Below are positions 44,652 to 51,765 of a stretch of 64,000 nucleotides of DNA, piece by piece. Origin of the DNA: Winogradskyella sp. (GTDB lineage Bacteria; Bacteroidota; Bacteroidia; Flavobacteriales; Flavobacteriaceae). Position numbers and translations under genes: made by a program. Position 1 is the stretch's first letter; each line of letters starts with the position of its first letter. The stretch is taken from assembly GCA_002722255.1 (NCBI GenBank), contig PBLD01000007.1, positions 48,650-112,649 on the forward strand. Reading direction: 5' to 3'. The notes beneath the pieces were generated by a model. That model saw only the letters and a program-made list of their open reading frames with translations. It made no database searches and was not told the origin of the DNA.

Positions 44652-44668
44652 ATTTTTTTAAGAGTATT

Positions 44669-45328
44669 TTATAAGTTTTTCTTAGCCAAATACCAATCTA
44701 CTTTTTCTAATGTGTCATCATTAATTCTTTCATTTAACTCATCTAAAGTTTTTGGTGGTCCAACGATAACTTTATCACCTTTTTTCCAATCTAAAGGCAT
44801 TGCAACTTTATGTTTATCTGAAGTTTGAAGTGCTTCTAAAGCTCTTAAAATTTCATCCATATTACGACCTACATTTAATGGATAGTACATTATAAGACGT
44901 ATTTTTTTACTTGGATCTATAAAGAACACAGCACGTACAGCAGCCGTTTCACTTTCGTTAGGTTGAAGCATTCCGTATAACTTAGATACTTTCATGTCTA
45001 AATCGGCAATAATTGGAAAATCAAAGTAAACACCTGTATTTTCTCTTACGTTTTGTACCCAACCTAAATGTGCATGTATACTATCTATACTTAGACCCAT
45101 AAGTTCAGTATTAAGCGCATCAAACTCTGCTTTTCGAGTTGCAAAACCACTCATTTCTGTTGTACAAACTGGCGTAAAATCTGCTGGATGCGAGAACATT
45201 ACTACCCACTTGTCTTTTGCAAAATCTGAAAATTTAATTTTTCCTTTTGTTGTTACTGCTTCAAAATCTGGTGCTTGATCGCCAATTCTTGGCATTGCAT
45301 AAACTTTTTCTATTGTTTCTTCACTCAT
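44669..45328 (-). CDS. Peroxiredoxin, 1-Cys (Prx6) type
   Basis: Thiol peroxidase of 219 residues that reduces hydrogen peroxide or organic peroxides. The peroxidatic cysteine lies in HPADFTPVCTTEM (about residue 55). No resolving cysteine is seen in the usual positions. The C-terminal extension with MPLDWKKGDKVIVGPP fits the Prx6-type subfamily. It has a GTAAC-type promoter and a single-gene terminator. Its membership of the regulon links peroxide or polysulfide stress to the sulfide genes. Confidence 0.92.
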   Translation of the reverse strand: MSEETIEKVYAMPRIGDQAPDFEAVTTKGKIKFSDFAKDKWVVMFSHPADFTPVCTTEMSGFATRKAEFDALNTELMGLSIDSIHAHLGWVQNVRENTGVYFDFPIIADLDMKVSKLYGMLQPNESETAAVRAVFFIDPSKKIRLIMYYPLNVGRNMDEILRALEALQTSDKHKVAMPLDWKKGDKVIVGPPKTLDELNERINDDTLEKVDWYLAKKNL

Positions 45329-45355
45329 GATAAATTGTTATTTAAATAATTTATT

Positions 45356-45399
45356 CAAAATTAAAAAACAATAGCCTAAAGCTATGTAACGAATGTTAC
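45356..45399 (-). promoter_or_regulatory. Operator-promoter D, peroxiredoxin
   Basis: GTAAC-GAAT-GTTAC at 45386-45399 and TAATTTTG at 45356-45363 on the minus strand, with 33 bases between centres. The site also lies about 100 bases upstream of the divergent gene at 45501. Confidence 0.74.
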
Positions 45400-45486
45400 T
45401 TTAAGAGTAAAATCTAATAAGGAACTTTATCATGATTTTTTGTAAAATTTATGACGAATGTCAGTATGATAATTTTACAATAAGTA

Positions 45487-45494
45487 TACTTTTG
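45487..45494 (+). promoter_or_regulatory. -7 box for the cysteine-motif protein gene
   Basis: TACTTTTG fits TAnnTTTG and ends six bases before the ATG at 45501, so the mRNA would have almost no leader. Confidence 0.45.
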
Positions 45495-45500
45495 CAGAGC

Positions 45501-45878
45501 ATGAAAATAGGTACTTACTTTCTTTCAATATTGCTTACCTTTCTTATTCTATCTAATAGTTTAAGAGTGTCTATTACCTATGCTTACTATAAACTTGATC
45601 CTGTTGGGTTTATAGAAACACTTTGTGAAAATAAGGACAAACCAGAGTTACAATGTAACGGTAAATGTCACCTTAAAAAAGTTGCTGAATCACAAGATAG
45701 CAGTGAAAAAACACCTGAAAGTATTGTAGATTTTAAAGAACTTTTGCTAGTTTCTTATCCTAAAGAAGATATTAAGCAGCTTAATGAGTTTGTTCTTAAA
45801 AAACACGCACCAAATTGTTATAACAATCTATATTCTTTTTTGAATACTGAAGATTGGTTTCATCCGCCACGAGTATAA
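45501..45878 (+). CDS. Exported cysteine-motif protein upstream of a TonB receptor
   Basis: The ATG at 45501 (MKIGTYFLSILLTFLIL) gives a hydrophobic signal or anchor; the earlier ATG adds a polar leader without sense. The 125-residue product carries FIETLCENKDKPELQCNGKCHLKK (about 38-61, three cysteines in C-x10-C-x3-C order), and ends in HPPRV. Small secreted proteins with this CENxDKPxLxCxGKC pattern occur in Bacteroidetes next to metal-related TonB receptors; I cannot give a firm family name. A metal-binding role is inferred. Confidence 0.72.
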   Translation: MKIGTYFLSILLTFLILSNSLRVSITYAYYKLDPVGFIETLCENKDKPELQCNGKCHLKKVAESQDSSEKTPESIVDFKELLLVSYPKEDIKQLNEFVLKKHAPNCYNNLYSFLNTEDWFHPPRV

Positions 45879-45893
45879 TTTCCTTTTTTAAAC

Positions 45894-45908
45894 GTAGATA
45901 ATATCTAC
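45894..45908 (+). terminator. Weak hairpin with T-run before the TonB receptor gene
   Basis: GTAGAT and ATCTAC form a 6-bp stem with a 3-base loop, followed by CCTTATTTTTTT. It may reduce read-through from the small gene into the receptor gene. Confidence 0.4.
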
Positions 45909-45942
45909 CCTTATTTTTTTAAAAATTATAATTATACTATAA

Positions 45943-48039
45943 ATGAAAACATTGTATAGTTCACTGTTATGTGTACTACTTACTGCTGTGTCTTATGCTC
46001 AAAAAGAAACAGAGCAAGACACCTTAAATAAAAAAACAACAAAGCTAAATGAGGTAATAGTTACAGGAAATAAAAAAACAGATCCTGTACTAACAATAGT
46101 ATCTAACAAATATGCAGAGAATATTGTACAACCTAAAAACGTAGCAGATTTATTCAATAATATTGTTGGATTTTCTTCTATAAAACGAGGTAATTATGCC
46201 ATTGACCCATCATTTAGAGCGTCTCAATATGAGCAGCTTAACATTCAATATGATGGAGGAACTAAAGCGATGCATGCTTGTCCTAACCGAATGGATCCGA
46301 TTACAACACATATTATTCCTGAAGAAATTTCAAAAATTGAAATCATAAAAGGACCATATACTGTAAGATACGGACCTACGTTTGGTGGAGTCATTAACAT
46401 GGTGACCGAAAAACCAAATTATTTGGATTATGGATTACATGGCAAAATTTCTGGAGGCTATGAAAGCAATGGCAATTCTTTTGTGAATATGGCTCAACTA
46501 CAATACATACAAGAAAAATATGATATTGTCGCTAATGCTGGATACAGAGATTTTGGTAATTATGAAGATGGTGATGGTACTGAAATTCCATCGTCTTTTA
46601 GAAGTACAGATTATGGTGTAAAAGTTGGCTATAACTTTTCAGAAAACCAACGCTTGCAAGCACACTGGAGACAGTCTTTTGGTAGAGATGTATTACATGC
46701 TGCTTTACCTATGGATACAGACTACGATAATAGTAGTATTATTTCATTAGACTATAAACTAGATAATATTGGCAAGGTTATTAAATCTGTAAATGCAAAG
46801 GCTTACTACAGCTATGTAGATCATTTAATGACCAACACAAACAGACCATCTTTTAACATGATGGAAGCAGCATCTAATGTTGATGCTACAACAACAGGTG
46901 GTAAAGTAGAGTTACATTGGCAACCTGTAAAAAGTTTAAATATCTTTTCTGGTATCGATATGCTTAATGTTACCAGAGATGGTAATAGAGAGCGTTTAGT
47001 GAAAGTAATGAATGGAAATCCATTACCTCAGCCAATGTTGTTTATAGACAAAGTTTGGCAAGATTCATACATCAATGACTTAGGTGTTTTTACTGAGGCT
47101 AAATACAGCGTTAGTCTAAACACAATTCTAACAGCTGGTATTAGATATGATAACGTTGTTTCAGACATTAAAGATCCTGAAGCAGATTTTGAAGCTATGT
47201 ATGATTTAGAGAAACGAACAGAGCATAACATAAGTGCAACTGTTTCTGTCAAGAAAATCGTTTCAGACAACTTTACGATAGAAGCAGCTTATGGTCGTGG
47301 TGTACGCTCTGCAAATATGATTGAGCGTTTTATAAATCACTTTACTGTTGGACAGGATCCTTATGAGTATGTTGGAAACCCTAACTTGAATGCTGAAGTT
47401 AACAATCAATTTGAAATCGGTTTTAAAGGTTATGAACCACTGGAAAATGGTTTTGATACCTTTAAATATGAAGCGTCATTTTACTATTCATTTTTTGAAA
47501 ATTATATTGTTGCTGTGGTTGATGAAAACTTAGACCGTAAGTTTATGCCAAACGCATTACCAGAACATGCCAAAGTGTTTAGAAATCTTGATGAAGCTTA
47601 TAAAACGGGATTTGAAATAAAAGCAGAATTAGATTTTCTAAATGACTATTTTGTAAAAGGAGAGTTCGCCTATGTTTATGCAAAAAACAAAGATTTAAAT
47701 GAGTCTTTACCACTTACACCTCCTTTTACAACACGTTTTTCAGCAGGTATTAAAAAAGAAAAGTATTGGGCAAACTTGCAGTACAATTTAGTATCTCAAC
47801 AAGACAATATTTCAGAAAGTTTTGGTGAAACTACTACTAATGGCTATCAAACATTAGATGCGCGTATTGGCATTAATGCTTTTAAGAATTTTACTTTAGG
47901 AGTTGCCGTATTGAATATTTTTGATGAAACTTACAATAATCATCTCAATTTCTCATTTACTAATCAGGCTGATTTTGGTCGTGTACCAATTACTGAACCT
48001 GGTCGTAACTTTTCAGCATTTTTACAATATAGATTCTAA
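45943..48039 (+). CDS. TonB-dependent receptor, copper-receptor-like
   Basis: Outer-membrane transporter of 698 residues: a signal peptide to SYAQ (20), plug at about 50-160 and barrel to the terminal Phe (FLQYRF). The plug contains MHACPNRMDP (110-119), a CxxxM arrangement like the copper-binding track of Pseudomonas OprC, and IEIIKGPYTVRYGPTFGGVINM. The exposed HAALPMD (about 250) may add further ligands. Copper uptake is therefore a reasonable inference, but not proven. It follows the cysteine-motif gene in the same direction and ends at a good terminator. Confidence 0.85.
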   Translation: MKTLYSSLLCVLLTAVSYAQKETEQDTLNKKTTKLNEVIVTGNKKTDPVLTIVSNKYAENIVQPKNVADLFNNIVGFSSIKRGNYAIDPSFRASQYEQLNIQYDGGTKAMHACPNRMDPITTHIIPEEISKIEIIKGPYTVRYGPTFGGVINMVTEKPNYLDYGLHGKISGGYESNGNSFVNMAQLQYIQEKYDIVANAGYRDFGNYEDGDGTEIPSSFRSTDYGVKVGYNFSENQRLQAHWRQSFGRDVLHAALPMDTDYDNSSIISLDYKLDNIGKVIKSVNAKAYYSYVDHLMTNTNRPSFNMMEAASNVDATTTGGKVELHWQPVKSLNIFSGIDMLNVTRDGNRERLVKVMNGNPLPQPMLFIDKVWQDSYINDLGVFTEAKYSVSLNTILTAGIRYDNVVSDIKDPEADFEAMYDLEKRTEHNISATVSVKKIVSDNFTIEAAYGRGVRSANMIERFINHFTVGQDPYEYVGNPNLNAEVNNQFEIGFKGYEPLENGFDTFKYEASFYYSFFENYIVAVVDENLDRKFMPNALPEHAKVFRNLDEAYKTGFEIKAELDFLNDYFVKGEFAYVYAKNKDLNESLPLTPPFTTRFSAGIKKEKYWANLQYNLVSQQDNISESFGETTTNGYQTLDARIGINAFKNFTLGVAVLNIFDETYNNHLNFSFTNQADFGRVPITEPGRNFSAFLQYRF

Positions 48040-48068
48040 ACTTAACCACCTATTAAAAATAAAAAGAA

Positions 48069-48089
48069 GCTCGATTATAAAAATCGAGC
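48069..48089 (+). terminator. Terminator of the TonB receptor gene
   Basis: GCTCGATT (48069-48076) and AATCGAGC (48082-48089) pair around ATAAA and are followed by CTCTTTTTTT. Confidence 0.88.
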
Positions 48090-48171
48090 CTCTTTTTTTA
48101 GCCCAAAATTCAAGAAGAATTTCAAAATACTACACAGCTGAAAACCATGCAATACATAAAGTTAAATTAGT

Positions 48172-48318
48172 TTAGTTAGTTTCGTTACTATCTTTTTTCT
48201 TTTTTCCGCTAGACATAAAATTAATAAGGACGCCTACTAAAATTACACAGACTAAAGCAAACACAGCTATCATTATTACTCCGTTGCTGTGGTCATATAT
48301 TAGTAAAGAGTTGTTCAT
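48172..48318 (-). CDS. 48-residue single-helix membrane protein
   Basis: Not recognised. The frame from the ATG at 48318 to the stop at 48172 has a polar start (NNSLLIYDHSNG), one membrane helix (VIMIAVFALVCVILVGVLI) and a Lys-rich end (SSGKKKKDSNETN). This is the shape of small subunits of respiratory or transport complexes. It is on the same strand as the sulfide genes and lies near a weak variant of their operator (48378). Function unknown. Confidence 0.62.
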   Translation of the reverse strand: MNNSLLIYDHSNGVIMIAVFALVCVILVGVLINFMSSGKKKKDSNETN

Positions 48319-48377
48319 TGGTTAATCTATTTATCGTTTACAAAAGCTAAAGTAGCTTCAAAATTTTACAATAAAGA

Positions 48378-48391
48378 TGACTTTTGTCAGT
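48378..48391 (-). promoter_or_regulatory. Possible degenerate operator upstream of the 48-residue gene
   Basis: ATGAC-TTTT-GTCAG keeps the inverted form and the 4-base spacer but differs from GTAAC-N4-GTTAC at four bases. It lies 60 bases before the start codon, as in the other units. The -7 box is poor. Confidence 0.25.
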
Positions 48392-48401
48392 AAATAAAAA
48401 A

Positions 48402-48427
48402 GCATCTTAAAATTTTTCAAGATGCTC
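48402..48427 (-). terminator. Terminator of the sqr gene
   Basis: AGCATCTT and AAGATGCT form an 8-bp stem with a 10-base loop and six T follow on the minus strand. Confidence 0.85.
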
Positions 48428-48458
48428 CGTTATTATTAAATTTAAATTAAAGAATTGA

Positions 48459-49721
48459 TTAGACCTCTTTTCCTTTCATCATTTTATTCCAGTATAAATA
48501 TGGTAATCCATATTTTTTTAGCATCCATAATCTCCAGTGCTCTTTCTCACTGTTAAAGACAAGCATTTGCTTAAGTTTAGGATCTGGAATGAAGTTATTA
48601 TCGTAATCAAATTCGGCTAAAATCATTTTACCATAGCCTGTCACTAACGGACAGGATGAATAGCCGTTATAAGATTTATTTCCTTTTTTGTCGTAGGCAA
48701 TTAACTGACGAATATTATCAGAAACCACAGGAACTTGTTTACGAATAGCTGCACCAGTTTTAGCAGTTGGTAATGCTGCTACATCACCTAAACCAAATAT
48801 GTTTGGATATTTATTGTGCTGTAATGTATGTATATCTACATCTAACCAACCTGCATCATTAACCAACGATGATTCTTTTACAAATTTTGGTGCAGTTTGA
48901 GGTGGTGCTAAATGAAGCATATCAAAAGGCATTTCAATAATTTGCTCACCAGACATTACTTCTCTAAGCTCATTATCTTCATTAATCACACACTTATTTT
49001 CGCCCGTACCAACACCTTTAAAAGTGACCATTTGGTTTTCTCCATCAATTTTTATTGGTGCATAAAATGGTTTAAAATGAATGCCATATTTACTAATAAC
49101 CTGCATTAAACTCTCTCTAATTTCCTTAACTCCAAAAATTACAGAACCAGGTGTTGCAAAAACCACATTGCTCTTATTTTTAAGACCATTCTTTTTAAAA
49201 TAATCTGCTGCTAAATATGCTATTTTTTGTGGTGCTCCACCACATTTAATTGGTGTTGTTGGTTGTGTAAAAACCGCATTACCTCCTTTAAAATTTCTTA
49301 AAACTTCCCAAGTATGTTTTGGGTCCGTATAATTACTACACACTACACCTTTTCCTAAAGATTCTGTTAAACCTTCTATGAGTGATGTATCCATTACCAA
49401 TCCAGGAGATACAATTAAATAATCGTAAGTAATATTACCACTTTCTTTTGTTGACACTACATTTCCTTCAGGGTTGAAACCTGTTGCATAATCTTTAATC
49501 CAATCCACACCATCTGGCATTACAGAAGACATTGGTCTTTTTGTTTTTTCAAAATCATAAGTACCACCACCAACAAGCGTCCATGCTGGCTGATAATAAT
49601 GCCACTCTGCTGGCTCTAATAAACCGATATCTAATGATTTATCTTTGGCTAATAAGTTGGCAGAAGTCATTATACCTCCTGTACCTCCACCAATTACTAA
49701 AATTTGATAGTGAGATTTCAT
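48459..49721 (-). CDS. sqr: Sulfide:quinone oxidoreductase, type II
   Basis: Membrane-surface flavoprotein that oxidises sulfide to a persulfide and reduces quinone. The 420 residues show the FAD motif ILVIGGGTGGIMTSANL (7-23), and WHYYQPAWTLVGGG (40-53), typical of the type II group that includes mitochondrial SQOR. Two active cysteines fit Cys160 (TTPIKCGGAPQK) and Cys357 (YSSCPLVTGYGK). The NIFGLGDVAALPTAKTGAAI motif (about 310) is conserved. It has its own operator-promoter and a terminator. With the gene at 39174 this gives two SQR-type enzymes in the island. Confidence 0.88.
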   Translation of the reverse strand: MKSHYQILVIGGGTGGIMTSANLLAKDKSLDIGLLEPAEWHYYQPAWTLVGGGTYDFEKTKRPMSSVMPDGVDWIKDYATGFNPEGNVVSTKESGNITYDYLIVSPGLVMDTSLIEGLTESLGKGVVCSNYTDPKHTWEVLRNFKGGNAVFTQPTTPIKCGGAPQKIAYLAADYFKKNGLKNKSNVVFATPGSVIFGVKEIRESLMQVISKYGIHFKPFYAPIKIDGENQMVTFKGVGTGENKCVINEDNELREVMSGEQIIEMPFDMLHLAPPQTAPKFVKESSLVNDAGWLDVDIHTLQHNKYPNIFGLGDVAALPTAKTGAAIRKQVPVVSDNIRQLIAYDKKGNKSYNGYSSCPLVTGYGKMILAEFDYDNNFIPDPKLKQMLVFNSEKEHWRLWMLKKYGLPYLYWNKMMKGKEV

Positions 49722-49765
49722 AAATGTAAATTGTTTATTTAGTGTTAGTTAGTTATCAATCTGTT

Positions 49766-49808
49766 TAAAATTAGATTGTTTTCACTTAAAGAATGTAACC
49801 TTTGTTAC
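49766..49808 (-). promoter_or_regulatory. Operator-promoter E, sqr
   Basis: GTAAC-CTTT-GTTAC at 49795-49808, extended by T and A outside. TAATTTTA, one base off consensus, lies at 49766-49773 on the minus strand. Distance between centres is 32. Confidence 0.7.
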
Positions 49809-49873
49809 ATAAACGCCTATTTAATTAGACAGACACTAAAATTTGATTCCTTTTTTTATAATAACAACAAAAA

Positions 49874-49899
49874 AACAACCCTTTAATTAGAGAGTTGTT
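49874..49899 (-). terminator. Terminator of the rhodanese-cytochrome-thioredoxin operon
   Basis: On the minus strand AACAACTCT pairs with AGGGTTGTT (one U-G wobble) and is followed by a T-run. It lies about 77 bases after the thioredoxin stop. Confidence 0.8.
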
Positions 49900-49975
49900 A
49901 AATCAATACATCGACAGAATATTACACTAATATTGAAAATTGAAGAACATGTGCAATTAGAACGATTATCTAAAC

Positions 49976-50272
49976 CTAATCATTGCTGGTAATAATATTT
50001 ATTAGGTCGTCTTTTTGAAGTAGGCCAGATTGTCTCCAAACTTGCTCGCCATTTTTGAATAACATGAGAGTTGGTACACCTCTAACTTGATATTTAGCAG
50101 CTAGAGATTGGTTTTTATCAACATCAATTTTTATAATAGAGACTCTGTTACCAAGATTATCCTTAACTTGTTTAAGGATCGGACTCATCATTTTACATGG
50201 TCCACACCACTCTGCAAAAAAATCGACTAAAACGAGTTTGTCTTTATTTATTATGTCTGAAAACTTGCTCAT
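49976..50272 (-). CDS. trxA: Thioredoxin
   Basis: A 98-residue single-domain thioredoxin with the active site WCGPCK (Cys23 and Cys26) and the cis-proline in RGVPTLM (about 76). No signal peptide is visible, so it acts in the cytoplasm. It is the last gene of an operon with a rhodanese and a diheme cytochrome, starting 9 bases after the latter. Here it probably reduces persulfides or rhodanese-bound sulfur; this is inferred from context. Confidence 0.92.
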   Translation of the reverse strand: MSKFSDIINKDKLVLVDFFAEWCGPCKMMSPILKQVKDNLGNRVSIIKIDVDKNQSLAAKYQVRGVPTLMLFKNGEQVWRQSGLLQKDDLINIITSND

Positions 50273-50281
50273 ACCTTACTT

Positions 50282-51286
50282 TTAATTCTTTTTGAAAGAT
50301 ACATTCCAAATACCTCTTACCTGATTTTCTGAATAGCCTTTAGCCTTATCTTCAGGATATAGTAAAGTTAATGTTTTTAATACATTTGTCTTAATATTAG
50401 TTTCTGGTTTACCATGGCATTGCAGACACATTGTATTTGTTACAATCGGATAATACACATGAACATCGTCCTCTGTTTCTTTTACTATTGGACTAATTTC
50501 TTTTTCACTTGCAACCAGTGTTTTAAATGTTTTGATGTATTCTAACTCTTCTGAATTGGCTTTGTTTTTTTGATTTCGAGGTTTGTCGCTTACACGTTTT
50601 ATACTTGCATTATGAACTACAGCCATACTATCAGTCAATGGATACGCTTTAACATTACAAAATTCTAAGGCTTCTAATGTTCCTTTTTTTTGAATTGTAC
50701 CCATTAAGTTTTTTCCTAAAACAGCTTTGGTGGTTAAAGCATACTTTAACCCTCTTTCTCCATAAGGTAAATCTTCATAATTTGTTTGTGCTTGTTGCTG
50801 ATGTTTACCTTTGCCCATTCCTTTACCTTGACCATTTCCATTGTGTTTTCCTTTTTCTTCATTAAAATGATCTTCGAACCATTCTGGTTGGTCGATGTCA
50901 AAATCAAACATGTAGTCAGCAATTTTTTCAATGGTCTCTTCTGGAAAAGCTTGTTTTGGCATTACTCCAAAGCGTCTAACAGCACCACGCATTTTGGCAT
51001 CAGCCTCGTTTGGATTTTTTATCCAAGCTTGAATATCTTCAATAAATTGCTCTTTAGAAGTTTCATCCTCAATATAATGCTTTTTTATAGCTATCATTGG
51101 TGGCCCAATTCTATCATCATGACTGGCAGTTGGACTATGGCAAACGTAGCAGTTGGTTTCCATCAATTTTTTACCTGGATGATTATTGGCCTGCATGTTT
51201 TTTTCAAATGCAGATAGGTCTTTATTTTTGGAGTTATTGCAACTCAAAATAAAGACAGAAATGAATAGTATTAAAATGTACCTCAT
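50282..51286 (-). CDS. Diheme lipoprotein: cytochrome c fused to DUF3365
   Basis: A 334-residue lipoprotein (lipobox ILSC, Cys16) with two covalent heme sites. The N-terminal cytochrome c domain has NCYVCHSP (Cys46, Cys49, His50) and a likely axial Met in FGVMPKQAFPEE (about 108). A Gly/Lys/His/Gln-rich linker (GNGQGKGMGKGKHQQQ) follows. The C-terminal part is DUF3365 (Tll0287-like) with MCLQCHGKP (Cys287, Cys290, His291). It faces the periplasm or the outer side. It sits between a rhodanese and thioredoxin with 9- and 10-base gaps and may accept electrons from sulfur compounds; the substrate is not known. Confidence 0.85.
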   Translation of the reverse strand: MRYILILFISVFILSCNNSKNKDLSAFEKNMQANNHPGKKLMETNCYVCHSPTASHDDRIGPPMIAIKKHYIEDETSKEQFIEDIQAWIKNPNEADAKMRGAVRRFGVMPKQAFPEETIEKIADYMFDFDIDQPEWFEDHFNEEKGKHNGNGQGKGMGKGKHQQQAQTNYEDLPYGERGLKYALTTKAVLGKNLMGTIQKKGTLEALEFCNVKAYPLTDSMAVVHNASIKRVSDKPRNQKNKANSEELEYIKTFKTLVASEKEISPIVKETEDDVHVYYPIVTNTMCLQCHGKPETNIKTNVLKTLTLLYPEDKAKGYSENQVRGIWNVSFKKN

Positions 51287-51296
51287 GTTGAAATTA

Positions 51297-51635
51297 CTAA
51301 TATCTTAATATACCTCCTTTTAAATCATAGATTTCAGTAAAGCCCATAGCTTCTAACTTCTTAGACGTTTGTCTGCTTCTACTTCCACTACGGCAGTATA
51401 CATAAACAGCTTTATCTTTATTCAATTTATTAAACTCTACGTTGAATTTTCCAGAGATAAAATCTATGTTTTTTGCACCTTTTATATGACCTCCTTTAAA
51501 CTCTGGTGGTGTTCTAACATCTATAAGTTGAACGTTTTTGTTTTCAACTTGCGCTTTAAATTCCTCTGGTGACAATAGTTTTATGGCATCACTCTGTGAT
51601 GTTTTAGAACCAAATAATGAAGCAAAAAATGACAT
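51297..51635 (-). CDS. Single-domain rhodanese
   Basis: Sulfurtransferase of 112 residues. The active cysteine is Cys81 in VYVYCRSGSRSRQTSKKL, and the LIDVRTPPEFKGGHIKGAKN motif (37-56) is typical. It has a hydrophobic N-terminus (MSFFASLFGS) too short for a secretion signal. First gene of the operon with the diheme cytochrome and thioredoxin, behind a GTAAC-type promoter. It probably carries persulfide sulfur between the neighbours. Confidence 0.9.
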   Translation of the reverse strand: MSFFASLFGSKTSQSDAIKLLSPEEFKAQVENKNVQLIDVRTPPEFKGGHIKGAKNIDFISGKFNVEFNKLNKDKAVYVYCRSGSRSRQTSKKLEAMGFTEIYDLKGGILRY

Positions 51636-51662
51636 AAGAATAATTTTTATTTTTAACTATCG

Positions 51663-51706
51663 TAAAATTAGTTGTTTAACCTTTGGTGTAGCGTAACCTA
51701 TGTTAC
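51663..51706 (-). promoter_or_regulatory. Operator-promoter F, rhodanese operon
   Basis: GTAAC-CTAT-GTTAC at 51693-51706. TAATTTTA at 51663-51670 on the minus strand is one base off TAnnTTTG. Distance between centres is 33. Confidence 0.72.
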
Positions 51707-51711
51707 ACAAA

Positions 51712-51742
51712 AGGCATGTACTACAATAAAGAGTACATGCCT
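51712..51742 (-). terminator. Terminator of the second CstB-like gene
   Basis: AGGCATGTACT and AGTACATGCCT form a perfect 11-bp stem with a 9-base loop. On the minus strand TTTTG follows. It lies 5 bases from operator F. Confidence 0.8.
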
Positions 51743-51765
51743 AATTAATTACAACTTAAGGGTTT

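Noticed and set aside
50746..51217. Two long frames inside the diheme cytochrome gene
   Set aside because: They are shadows of the A/T-rich coding sequence. The cytochrome frame holds both heme motifs.
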